From: Alkalimarinus coralli | GTDB lineage: Bacteria > Pseudomonadota > Gammaproteobacteria > Pseudomonadales > Oleiphilaceae | Assembly (NCBI RefSeq): GCF_023650515.1 | Contig: NZ_CP096016.1 | Location: 3,040,001-3,104,000, forward strand | Length of the DNA: 64,000 bases | Direction of reading: 5' to 3' | In this document: positions 34,262 to 42,543 of the stretch, piece after piece | Layout of the letters: every line of letters starts with the position of its first letter | How positions within the stretch are numbered: the stretch's first letter is position 1 | The notes under the pieces: model-generated | Told to the model about the DNA's origin: nothing | What the model saw: the letters and a program-made list of their open reading frames with translations, nothing else | Database searches by the model: none | Made by a program: the position numbers and the translations under genes

Positions 34262-34812
34262 AATAAAACTCCTTTAATAACTTTACTTAAGATTTCTTCC
34301 TTGCTCATACCATAGACACTAATTTGTGTAAGATAGCTCTTATTTTTCGCATTCGTTACGAAAACGTACGAAACACTGCGGCCAAAAATAATACTTACAC
34401 TTTTATATCCGTTATTAACAACACCCGTTTCGCGATAGCCAGTATCATCGTATAAAACTTTATATAATGCAGCCAAATCATCTTTAAGCCTTGGATCGTC
34501 TATCTCTGCGTAATCATTCATAAGCAAAGCTGTTGGTACACGAGTCATATCAGAGTCACCTTTACCCCATGACTTTGACGTGTGTGTTTTTATGCTCATG
34601 TGTTTCTTTTTAGACCAAAAAATCATTACGCCATCATCACTAACTATTCTAGCGCCCTGCAATGAACCTACGTCTAAACACCAGTCTAAAAAACCATCAC
34701 TAATTTTCACAAAGTCTTCTGAGCACCCAGGCTTCACGTCGTATTGAGTGACCTCTTGTGAATATGCTAATAAACTAAACAACGATAAAAGTAGTATTGA
34801 CATCCATTTCAT
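34258..34812 (-). CDS. exported hypothetical protein, first gene of an overlapping pair
   Basis: A 184-residue protein with a Sec signal peptide (MKWMSILLLSLFSLLAYSQ, cleavage near residue 18). The mature part has two Cys near its start (PGCSEDF and DWCLDVG) that may form a disulfide, then VTQYDVKPG-type strands and a YETGVVNNGYKSVSIIFGRSVSYVFV sheet-like region. No family recognised. It is translationally coupled to the 116-residue partner. It lies in an AT-rich accessory segment. Confidence 0.65.
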   Translation of the reverse strand: MKWMSILLLSLFSLLAYSQEVTQYDVKPGCSEDFVKISDGFLDWCLDVGSLQGARIVSDDGVMIFWSKKKHMSIKTHTSKSWGKGDSDMTRVPTALLMNDYAEIDDPRLKDDLAALYKVLYDDTGYRETGVVNNGYKSVSIIFGRSVSYVFVTNAKNKSYLTQISVYGMSKEEILSKVIKGVLL

Positions 34813-35043
34813 TTATTTATTTCTCCATTGGTAGATTAATCCCCCCGAATTCTAGCATTAATTTTTCCACTAATGACACATACAGAACAAAAAGGAACTA
34901 GCATTAAGTCCCCCATATCAAGACTCAATATAGCTCTCTAGAGCAGCTATATCTTTACTTATAACCTACGACTCACTTCCAACGTTTTGAAGTGCTGCTT
35001 TTAGTGTGGAGTTTTTGCATTAAACGCATTTTCCAAAAAATAC

Positions 35044-35131
35044 GCCCGACACTAATGCAATAAACTACCCGCCTGCCACACGCCAGTAGTTCATCAGAAG
35101 GTTTTGACTTGCAGTAGAGATAACCCTGCGC
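35044..35131 (-). pseudogene. remnant of the 3' end of an EAL-domain gene
   Basis: Read on the minus strand this encodes AQGYLYCKSKPSDELLAC before a one-base frameshift; the intact gene at 36727-40047 ends AQGYLYCKPKPADELLAC and WQAGSLLL. By hand alignment the two DNA segments match at all but about ten of about 70 positions, in the same orientation, and similarity seems to run slightly past the stop. Upstream of the remnant the sequence is unrelated. It is either a decayed paralog end or one flank of an insertion that duplicated the gene's 3' end. Confidence 0.7.
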
Positions 35132-35169
35132 TTGCGCACCACTGCATTCTCGGATAACTTACATTCGCG

Positions 35170-35418
35170 TGTAGTGGTCTAATAGCACCGGACACTTAAT
35201 TGAGAGACAATAATCGTCCATGAATTAAGGTGTCAGTATGAGTCAGAAACGCAGTCACAAGCAATATACGAAAGAGTTTAAAGAAGAAGCTGTAGCTTTT
35301 ATTGGAACAAGGCTACTCCGTTTCAGAAGCCGCTAAATCGCTGGGTATTGGCACCAGTTTGCTATACAAGTGGAAGGAAAAAATCGAAGCACAGCGCGAG
35401 GGTGTCGCGTTGGTATTG
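35170..35418 (+). mobile_element. IS3-type insertion sequence remnant (left end only)
   Basis: Starts with a terminal sequence TGTAGTGGTCTAATAGCACC, similar to inverted ends of IS3-family elements, then a frameshifted orfA and an abrupt end near 35418. No orfB and no right end are visible. It lies between the EAL remnant and the antitoxin gene. Confidence 0.65.
35238..35418 (+). pseudogene. frameshifted, truncated IS3-family orfA transposase
   Basis: Frame 1 from the ATG at 35238 reads MSQKRSHKQYTKEFKEEAVA; a net deletion of about two bases then shifts to LEQGYSVSEAAKSLGIGTSL and LYKWKEKIEAQREGVAL. Together these are the helix-turn-helix of HTH_Tnp_1-type OrfA. The protein is lost after EGVAL, at the element's truncation point. 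It cannot make a functional transposase. Confidence 0.8.
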
Positions 35419-35453
35419 TTAACTCCTGAAATATAACGTTGCCCATGAGCGCC

Positions 35454-35672
35454 TTATAGTTTTCTTGATTCTTCCACCGCATCTAGAATGTTTTTTGTAG
35501 TTGCTTTTGTGTTGATGCCCGAAACATCAAACGGTGATTTAACTTCATTTTGCTTAAAGTTAACCGTAAATGTTTTACCGTCCCTACGCTGAATAACGAC
35601 CTCCTCGTTTTCTGCTAACGACAATAGCTCTGATAAATTTTGACGTGCTTCAGAATATGTATAGATTCTCAT
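35454..35672 (-). CDS. Phd/YefM-family antitoxin
   Basis: A 72-residue antitoxin with the family N-terminal fold MRIYTYSEARQNLSELLSLAENEEVVIQRRDGKTF, which binds DNA, and a C-terminal tail (NILDAVEESRKL) that would neutralise a toxin. It directly precedes nothing on this strand but follows the PIN-toxin remnant gene with a 3-base gap, so the order is toxin then antitoxin. As the toxin appears truncated, the antitoxin may persist as an orphan. Its stop codon lies 14-20 bases from a GTTATAT motif discussed in the findings. Confidence 0.85.
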   Translation of the reverse strand: MRIYTYSEARQNLSELLSLAENEEVVIQRRDGKTFTVNFKQNEVKSPFDVSGINTKATTKNILDAVEESRKL

Positions 35673-35675
35673 AAA

Positions 35676-35951
35676 TTACTCCACTACAACAATGTTAAGT
35701 TGCTTTGCCACATCTTTCATTTTTTTGTCTAGCGTTAATAACGGACAGTTTAAAGACAAAGCACATTGTAAAAAATAAGCATCGTATGCATAGATATTAA
35801 ATTTTAGAGCTAACTCTAACGAACTGTTTACATCAGTTTGAATCAACCTAACCGGTATTGCCTGAGTTAGCTCTATAGCCTGCATAGCCTCGTCTTGAGA
35901 CAACTGTTTTCTTTTAACTATTGCACTTAGTGCATTACCAATCTCATAGGG
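35676..35951 (-). pseudogene. 5'-truncated PIN-domain (VapC-type) toxin
   Basis: The open frame encodes PYEIGNALSAIVKRKQLSQD, then later FNIYAYDAYFLQCAL and LLTLDKKMKDVAKQLNI, the middle and C-terminal parts of a VapC-like PIN nuclease with two of the acidic catalytic residues. The first roughly 40-45 residues, with the initial catalytic Asp (DTN/DTS motif), are missing. An in-frame stop (TCA on +, 35952-35954) lies just upstream of PYEIGNAL. A TTG at 35903 could start a 75-residue fragment. Nuclease activity is therefore improbable. Confidence 0.75.
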
Positions 35952-36011
35952 TCATAATTAGAACCTCATTAGCTTGTAGTGAGGTGTCTACTTTTCATGG
36001 GTAACTTGGCA

Positions 36012-36062
36012 TTCTAACGCCGCCAGTTGCGGACGAAGTTCCGAAAGCTGGCTTGGTTATAC
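36012..36062 (-). other. attC-like imperfect palindrome after the 36078 ORF
   Basis: TTCTAAC (36012-36018) and GTTATAC (36056-36062) bound a 51-base imperfect palindrome whose inner arms GCCAG and CTGGC, then CGGA and TCCG, pair with an unpaired base, as in integron attC sites. Each end box differs from the RYYYAAC/GTTRRRY pattern by one position. It lies 15 bases after the stop of the 36078-36515 ORF, where a cassette attC should be. No integrase gene is in the window, so this is a candidate only. Confidence 0.4.
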
Positions 36063-36077
36063 GTTTTTTGATATGGC

Positions 36078-36515
36078 TCACTCATGATGCAACCGAGAAC
36101 CACACCAAGGACAAAATACGATGTGGTCTCCTTTGCTACCAAATACCCAGACAGGGTCTTCACCTCTATGTAAAGTTGAGTAAATACGTTCACGATTTGT
36201 TTTGTTGTATTCTTCAACGGCACAATAAAAACCAGCACAACAGTACTTTGCAATACTCTCGCTGCGTTTCCAAAACTCCTCTGGATAGACCTCCTTGATC
36301 CATTGCTGACACTTCTGGCAATCAAGAATATGATCTAAGTATTCCTCGTGATCGCCTATTGGCATAGTCGTCTTTCGAGCTTGTTTTCCTGCTTTGATTT
36401 TGAAGTAACTATTTAATGGTGCTCCATTTTGCTTTTCAATCAGATAATTTCTCGTATGCTTACAAATGGAGAGCATCTCTTCATTAGAGTACAACTGGAG
36501 TCTAACTTCTCTCAT
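36078..36515 (-). CDS. Cys-rich hypothetical protein (possible gene cassette)
   Basis: A 145-residue soluble protein of unknown function. It has CxxC-type pairs (DCQKCQQW near residue 65 and FCPWCGSRLHHE at the C-terminus) plus KYCCAGFYC, which suggest zinc or metal binding. AGGAG lies 5 bases before the ATG. The ORF starts about 27 bases after a GTTATAC box and stops 15 bases before an attC-like palindrome, the layout of an integron cassette. Codon use looks AT-richer than the flanking chromosome. No specific family assigned. Confidence 0.6.
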   Translation of the reverse strand: MREVRLQLYSNEEMLSICKHTRNYLIEKQNGAPLNSYFKIKAGKQARKTTMPIGDHEEYLDHILDCQKCQQWIKEVYPEEFWKRSESIAKYCCAGFYCAVEEYNKTNRERIYSTLHRGEDPVWVFGSKGDHIVFCPWCGSRLHHE

Positions 36516-36541
36516 CCTTGCTCCTGTGATCGATTAATTAC

Positions 36542-36605
36542 GTATAACAATTTCTTATACAGCAGCCGCATTTTCGGTGCTATACAGCATCTGTATAAGT
36601 TATTT
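36542..36605. repeat. inverted repeat with GTATAAC end at cassette-like boundary
   Basis: CTTATACAG (36554-36562) and CTGTATAAG (36591-36599) form a perfect 9-bp inverted pair. GTATAAC (36542-36548) lies outside the left arm and GTTAT outside the right. It bounds the 5' side of the 36078-36515 ORF. It resembles an attC site less well than 36012-36062 because only one side has a spacer. Confidence 0.45.
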
Positions 36606-36726
36606 TATAAGAATCACAATAACACTTTTTGGCCAAATCAAAGAGTCAATTTTTGCTCAAGGTTATTAAAACAATGGGTTCCCGACTTCGCGGGAATGAC
36701 TGTTGGAGTGCTATTTAGGCCTGAAA

Positions 36727-39700
36727 CTAAAGTAATAAACTACCGGCCTGCCAACAAGCCAATAGCTCGTCTGCAGGTTTTGGTTTGCAGTAGAGATAAC
36801 CCTGTGCAAAGTGGCACTGTTGCTGTATCAGGTAGTCTCGATGGGCAACGGTTTCAACACCTTCTGCCAAGACCGTTAAGCCCAGTGATCGCCCCATACC
36901 GATGATCGCATTCACAATCGCTTCGTCATTGGCATCATCCAGAATATCCCTGATAAACGACTGATCAATCTTTAGAATATCAATAGGGAATCGTTTTAAG
37001 TAACTCAGTGAGGAGTAGCCGGTTCCAAAGTCATCGACGGCGAGTGTAATGCCGAGGGCTTTAAGCTTATTCAGCTGAGCGATGGTTCCTTCTACATCTT
37101 CTATTAGAATGCTCTCCGTTAGCTCTACCGACAAGTGTGCAGGGTTTAATTCGGTCGCCTCTAACGAGTTCTGAATCACTCGGCATAGGTGGTCGCCATG
37201 CCTGAACTGATAGGCAGAAACATTAACCGCGACTTTGACAGCAGGAAATCCATTTTTCTGTAGTCGTCTGTTTTCTTCACACGCCTGGCTGATAACCCAA
37301 TCACCGATTTTGCCTATCATGCCGGTTTCTTCGGCCAACGGAATAAACGTCAAAGGTGAGATAACACCCTGAATTGGGTCGACCCATCGAATAAGCGCTT
37401 CTAAGCCAATCAGCTCTTTGGTTCTCAAGTCAACTTGTGGCTGGTAGTGCAGAACAAAGTGGCCACTCTCAATGGCATGACGAAGCTTATTCTCAAGCAG
37501 TAAACGCTCTTGAGCTTTGCTGTTCATCTCTTCCTTATAGAACTGAAAGTTGTGCTTACCCTCAGCTTTTGCATGGTACATCGCCATATCTGCATTCCGC
37601 ATCAGGGTATCCGCATCGTTGGCGTCTTGCGGGTACACTGCAATGCCGATGCTGGTTCCGACTATGACCTGATTTCCCATCAACTCAATCGGTTCTGCAA
37701 GTTTATTGATAAACAGTGTGGCAATATCGATTATTTGATCGATACCGGGCATACCTCTCAATACAACCGTGAATTCATCTCCCCCCAGGCGCGAGACAGT
37801 GTCCTCCTCTCGGACGATGCCTGAAAAGCTTTTTGCCACATGCTGTAAAACCAGATCACCATATTTGTGCCCTAACGAGTCATTCACTCGCTTGAAGTTA
37901 TCAAGGTCAAACAACATCACTGCAACCATCTGATGCGGGTAGCGTTTAGCACTGGCGATGGCCTGGTCTAACCGGTCATTCAATAACCTTCGATTAGGCA
38001 AACTCGTCAACGGGTCATAGAAAGCGAGTTTTTTAATGGTTTCCTGTGCCTCGTGCAGCTCTGTATTGTCTTCCTGGGTCGACAAATAGTGCGTAACGTT
38101 GCCCTGCTCGTCTCTGATAGGCGAGATGGACTGTAGCGACCAGTAGAGTGTGCCGTCTTTTTTTCTGTTCTGAAGCTCTCCATTCCACTCATCACCTGCC
38201 AGCAAGGTGTGCCATATTTCTTTGCTGACCTCCGCAGAGCTGTGTTCACTTTTGAGCAGTTGAGGTGTTTTTCCTACAACCTCCTCTAGCTTGTACCCGG
38301 TCAGCTGGGTAAAAGACCGGTTTACATACTCAATATCACCTTGGGTATCGGTAATAATGATGGCATTTGAGCTCTGCTCTACCGCTTGCGACAGCTGTCG
38401 AAGTTTCTTTTCTGCTGCTACCCTGCGTTGCTCATGGTCTATATGTCTGATAGCCGCGCTAATATCATCACTTAAGCTGGAAAGCAGACCAAACATTTCG
38501 CTATCAAACACATTGGGTGCAGCAGAGTAAATGGTGAATATTCCCATCACCTCACCACCAAACCGAAGAGGCACTGCGGCCAGGGCGCGATAACCCCGTT
38601 CAATCGCCGCTTCACGCCAGGGGGAGAAGTCCGGGTCTGTCAGCACGTCATTGACATAACAGACCTGAGCACGTTTCGCTGCTTGCCCTACAGGGCCTCT
38701 CGCTAACACCGAGTCATCAACGCGCATTTCCATATCTTTCAAATAACCGTGTTCGTCACCGGCAAAACTCTGAGGGCTGACCACATCATCTTTGATAACG
38801 CCAATCCATGCCATTTTAAAGCCACCCTTTTGAATGGCGATATCACAGATTCTCTGAAACATCTCTTCACGGTTTTTTGCTAATAAAATCGCCTTATTGG
38901 TATGGCTTAACACCGTGTAAAGCCGATTAAGGCTGGCCACTTTTTCTTGAGCCACTTTTCGTTTGGTAATGTTCCGGCGCACATGAACCATGCCCGCGGT
39001 TTCACCCACATAATGAATGTTGGTCAATGTAGCCTCAAACCAACTCTCAGACTCAGGGTCAAAAAACTCGAAAGAGCGCAGTGGGGTTTGCTCCAATACC
39101 GCCCGACAAACCTGACAGTCGTCGATACTTAGACTGGCTGGATGAAGCAATTCGTGGCAATGACAGCCTACACATTCAGCCGTGGATAACTTTGTAGTTT
39201 GTCGTACCGCTTCGTTAACTTGTCGTACGATACCTTTGGCATCAATAACGACAGTTTCATCAGGCACCGCATCATACGTATTCGCTTCTCTCGACAGGTT
39301 TTTAAATGGCTCTTTTAGCGAGGATTCAATCAACGCAACATAGATGCCCCAAAACGAGAATAGTTTTAATAAATGCCCAACCATCAGCATGATGCCTTGA
39401 AAGTCGCTGTACAAGGTAAACGAGAGTTCAGCCGCGATGGTGAACACAATAGATGCATCAATAACCCGCAGCACATGCTTGTCGATATTCTTCCGCTCAT
39501 GCCACAACGCCATGACGGCCAGGATCAGAATAGTGACAATAATATATTCGCTGATAACTTTAACTGGCTGCAAACCGCTACCGGCAATATGCATCACCGG
39601 CACCCATTTATTTGCAACCGCTATTAGCGCGGCTGTCGAAATGGCGCCGCAATAGAGAAACGCCCGCCTGCGGTTCAGTTGACGCGCAATAAACAGTGGC

Positions 39701-40047
39701 GCAACCAGCAATACCAATGCCTCAAAATAACGAGCAATAATCCAGATTTGTAACGTCGGATTGGCGTCATACACCGAGAAAAAAGGCAGCCCGGTAAATG
39801 TTAAGGTGTGGAAAAAATCTAAAGTGCCTACCCAAAAATAGCCTACCCCCAAAAACATCAAGTAGTTATTTCTTGAAAGTGAGTAGGTGTTCCAGGCAAC
39901 CACAAAACTGATAATGGCAATACCAATTGCGAACAATTCTGACAGGGTGTGAAACAAAAGTGGATTATAGGCATTAACAGGAATCAGCCCGGCGGCGATC
40001 AATACGGGAACCCACCAGACACTCCCGATCGAAGCCAAAAAGCTCAT
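36727..40047 (-). CDS. MASE3-PAS-GAF-PAS-GGDEF-EAL cyclic-di-GMP signalling protein
   Basis: A large membrane-bound protein of about 1,106 residues. The N-terminus is a MASE3-type sensor of several spans (LFHTLSELFAIGIAIISFVVAW, then VGTLDFFHTLTFTG). A PAS domain, a GAF domain (from about residue 390), a second PAS (SSNAIIITDTQGDIEYVN) and then GGDEF (RLGGDEFTVVLRG) and EAL (GLEALIRW) follow. Both GGDEF and EAL signature motifs are intact, so it could make, degrade or only sense cyclic-di-GMP. The ATG at 40047 is used; a TTG at 40074 is an alternative, neither with a clear ribosome site. Its 3' end is duplicated in the remnant at 35044-35131. Confidence 0.93.
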   Translation of the reverse strand: MSFLASIGSVWWVPVLIAAGLIPVNAYNPLLFHTLSELFAIGIAIISFVVAWNTYSLSRNNYLMFLGVGYFWVGTLDFFHTLTFTGLPFFSVYDANPTLQIWIIARYFEALVLLVAPLFIARQLNRRRAFLYCGAISTAALIAVANKWVPVMHIAGSGLQPVKVISEYIIVTILILAVMALWHERKNIDKHVLRVIDASIVFTIAAELSFTLYSDFQGIMLMVGHLLKLFSFWGIYVALIESSLKEPFKNLSREANTYDAVPDETVVIDAKGIVRQVNEAVRQTTKLSTAECVGCHCHELLHPASLSIDDCQVCRAVLEQTPLRSFEFFDPESESWFEATLTNIHYVGETAGMVHVRRNITKRKVAQEKVASLNRLYTVLSHTNKAILLAKNREEMFQRICDIAIQKGGFKMAWIGVIKDDVVSPQSFAGDEHGYLKDMEMRVDDSVLARGPVGQAAKRAQVCYVNDVLTDPDFSPWREAAIERGYRALAAVPLRFGGEVMGIFTIYSAAPNVFDSEMFGLLSSLSDDISAAIRHIDHEQRRVAAEKKLRQLSQAVEQSSNAIIITDTQGDIEYVNRSFTQLTGYKLEEVVGKTPQLLKSEHSSAEVSKEIWHTLLAGDEWNGELQNRKKDGTLYWSLQSISPIRDEQGNVTHYLSTQEDNTELHEAQETIKKLAFYDPLTSLPNRRLLNDRLDQAIASAKRYPHQMVAVMLFDLDNFKRVNDSLGHKYGDLVLQHVAKSFSGIVREEDTVSRLGGDEFTVVLRGMPGIDQIIDIATLFINKLAEPIELMGNQVIVGTSIGIAVYPQDANDADTLMRNADMAMYHAKAEGKHNFQFYKEEMNSKAQERLLLENKLRHAIESGHFVLHYQPQVDLRTKELIGLEALIRWVDPIQGVISPLTFIPLAEETGMIGKIGDWVISQACEENRRLQKNGFPAVKVAVNVSAYQFRHGDHLCRVIQNSLEATELNPAHLSVELTESILIEDVEGTIAQLNKLKALGITLAVDDFGTGYSSLSYLKRFPIDILKIDQSFIRDILDDANDEAIVNAIIGMGRSLGLTVLAEGVETVAHRDYLIQQQCHFAQGYLYCKPKPADELLACWQAGSLLL

Positions 40048-40281
40048 ACATCTAGATAACTTTAACACCAACAACCCGACTCTCTTTTATAAAATTCAAA
40101 GCCCAAAACACTTGAGAACGCCAGCGCTTGGGAGCATAGGCAGCAGAGCCCGCCCTAAGAAAAACACCAGAAAAAGTGTTTTATGCAGGCTTACTTGGCA
40201 CATCACCCGCGATAGAAACTACCGTTTAGAATAGAATAAAATCAGTAAGCTATCATCAAAAGTACACATAAAATAACAACT

Positions 40282-41445
40282 CTATGCGGCGCGTCTCCAG
40301 AGTACGATTGAGAACAGGACAACAACCAGTAAAGGAATACAGATAAGCAATAACGACTGCCAACCCAATGTATACAATACCCAACCGGAAGAGAGAGAAG
40401 CGACCGCCTGAAAACCAAATACGAAAAACTCATTAAAAGCCTGTGCTTTAAACTGTTCTCCCTTACGGTAGCTTTGAGGTAACAGTGATGTTCCCCCCAC
40501 AAACAGAAAATTCCACCCCACTCCCAGCAGCACCAATGCCAACCAGTAATTCATTAGTGCCTGATCAACAAAAGCAACCACAATGCAGAGCAAAAATGCA
40601 GCAACCCCGGCCAACATAATGTTGCCCGTGCCAAATCGACTGATCAACCAACCACTAAAAAAGGAAGGAATAAACATCGCCATGATGTGACTCTGAATGA
40701 CCCACTTCGTATCTTCTAACGAATGACCCATAGTGATATGCATGCTCATTGGTGTCGCGGTCATAACGAAACTCATCACCGCATAGCCAACGGCAGCCGA
40801 TAATACAGCAGTCCAAAATACAGGGTGTGAAGCAATCTCAACTAAAGAACGCCCCTCCCCCCGCTCCTCGGTGACTATCATTGCGTTAGATTTATAAAAT
40901 AGCAGCAACATCGCACACACCAGATACAGCATAGCCAAAATAACAAAGCCGCCTACATAGTGAACCGAGAACAACTCCTTGCTCCGTAAAGAAATTTCAG
41001 GCCCAGCATAGGCTGCAATCAAACCACCTAACAAAACCCGCGCTGCCGCACGAGCCATATCATCAGGGGCAACACTTTCCATTGCGGCAAAACGATACTG
41101 CTGGACAAATGCCAGCCCTGCGCCCAGCAAAAATATACCACTGCAAAAGCCCCAGAAAAGTTGTTCATTCACTGAATACGCCGAGAGCAGCGCACCACAA
41201 AAACTAACCAAACTCCCCAAAAGGAATGAGAGCTTTCGCCCTATCGACTGCATCAAGAACGTGACAGGAACAGCAGCCACCGCCGTGCCGACCACCATAA
41301 TCGCAACCGGCAATGTGGCTAACGAACTATCGGGTGCCAAAGCGGCGCCAATTAAACCGCCTGAAAACACCACCATGGGGGCAGCCATCATGGCAATTGA
41401 CCCCACCAGCATTAATAGCCAGACATTGAAAGGCAGTAGTTTCAT
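40282..41445 (-). CDS. MFS-family transporter
   Basis: A 387-residue polytopic protein with 10-12 hydrophobic segments. It has the MFS loop pattern LMQSIGRKLSFLLGSLVSF between early spans. The sequence LLQSYRKGEQFKAQAFNEFFVFGFQA occurs near the C-terminal third. No signal of a specific substrate group is apparent. It lies downstream of cobS on the same strand with about 60 bases between, so the two may be co-transcribed, but a functional link is not shown. Confidence 0.85.
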   Translation of the reverse strand: MKLLPFNVWLLMLVGSIAMMAAPMVVFSGGLIGAALAPDSSLATLPVAIMVVGTAVAAVPVTFLMQSIGRKLSFLLGSLVSFCGALLSAYSVNEQLFWGFCSGIFLLGAGLAFVQQYRFAAMESVAPDDMARAAARVLLGGLIAAYAGPEISLRSKELFSVHYVGGFVILAMLYLVCAMLLLFYKSNAMIVTEERGEGRSLVEIASHPVFWTAVLSAAVGYAVMSFVMTATPMSMHITMGHSLEDTKWVIQSHIMAMFIPSFFSGWLISRFGTGNIMLAGVAAFLLCIVVAFVDQALMNYWLALVLLGVGWNFLFVGGTSLLPQSYRKGEQFKAQAFNEFFVFGFQAVASLSSGWVLYTLGWQSLLLICIPLLVVVLFSIVLWRRAA

Positions 41446-41505
41446 TCAAAATTCCATAAAATATTGCTGAACAAAAAGCGATGTTAGAGATAGCAAAGTC
41501 GCGAG

Positions 41506-42333
41506 TTAAAACAAGCCTAAAGCTGAAAAAGAGGTACACAATAATATATAGATTATCACTTCCGCTAACTGCTGGGCGGCCCCCAGGCAATCACCGGTAT
41601 ACCCACCTATTTTAGCCAGCAGGTAGCGCTTAATACCGACATAAACAACCCATAAGGTGCCCAATAGAACCAGCACAGTCACGACATCTAACAACAGTAA
41701 CAACCACGCTACGCTGGCAGCTGCAAACCATAGGGCGTTATCAGTCAATTTCTGCGCCTGGGAGGCGACTTTACTTTTTTGGCTCTCTTGTACATAGTCC
41801 ATGTTATAAATAATTAAGAGGCAAAATAAACGGCTTAACGGGTGCGCAACAACAAGTGCACATACGACGTTGCCAGAGTATTGACCGCTGGTAAACACAT
41901 TGAACAATGGCTCCTGTGCTGCTAGCGTCAACAATGCCATCAACTTCGTCCCCAAGATCAACAATAACCCCAAAGCGCCATAGGAGCCTAAGCGGGAATC
42001 TTTCATGATGCGTAGTATTTGATCTTTCTCCCAGCCTCCACCAAAGCCATCACAAGAATCAGCAAAACCATCCTCATGAAAAGCCCCTGTAATCAGAACA
42101 GTTAATGACATCGATAAAATAACTGCCAGCAACGAGCCTAGGAGAAGGGAGAATATGGCGTATGATGCGGCAGCAACGAGGCCAACCAGCAAACCAACCA
42201 GTGGAAAGTAGCGGGAACAGTCTGTCAGGTATTGCTCTTCAAACTGAACCCACTTCGGCGTAGGCAGTCGGGTTAAAAACATTACCGCAGTAAAAAACAG
42301 GTCTAGCTCTCTGCGCCAATTTATATTTTTCAT
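41506..42333 (-). CDS. adenosylcobinamide-GDP ribazoletransferase CobS
   Basis: Membrane enzyme joining adenosylcobinamide-GDP to alpha-ribazole, the last assembly step of cobalamin. The 275-residue protein has the family block GAFHEDGFADSCDGFGGGWEKDQILRIMKDSRLGSYG near residue 88-125 and several membrane spans. No other cobalamin genes and no recognisable cobalamin riboswitch were found next to it; the nearest genes are an MFS transporter and, divergently, rpiA. The role in salvage or synthesis therefore depends on genes outside the window. Confidence 0.92.
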   Translation of the reverse strand: MKNINWRRELDLFFTAVMFLTRLPTPKWVQFEEQYLTDCSRYFPLVGLLVGLVAAASYAIFSLLLGSLLAVILSMSLTVLITGAFHEDGFADSCDGFGGGWEKDQILRIMKDSRLGSYGALGLLLILGTKLMALLTLAAQEPLFNVFTSGQYSGNVVCALVVAHPLSRLFCLLIIYNMDYVQESQKSKVASQAQKLTDNALWFAAASVAWLLLLLDVVTVLVLLGTLWVVYVGIKRYLLAKIGGYTGDCLGAAQQLAEVIIYILLCTSFSALGLF

Positions 42334-42543
42334 AAAAAATCTATTTCTAAAGCTGAACGATAAAGGCTGATATTCGGGCGTTAAAACAAGGGCTAACGAG
42401 TGTCTGTGAATATCGAAAGCGCGTCAATAGAAGTTAGTGTAATAACAGAATCGCCGCTATAATACTCACCAACATTAATAGCCACCAACATTTATGCTTA
42501 TTTACACTGATGACTTACGCCGTTTCGATAACGGGGAGAAACC

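Noticed and set aside
36542-36605. second full attC site
   Set aside because: The inverted repeat has a spacer on one side only and its outer right box fits poorly, so it is listed as an inverted repeat and not as attC.
42334-42543. possible cobalamin riboswitch between cobS and rpiA
   Set aside because: I looked for the conserved B12-box pattern in this interval and did not see it on either strand.
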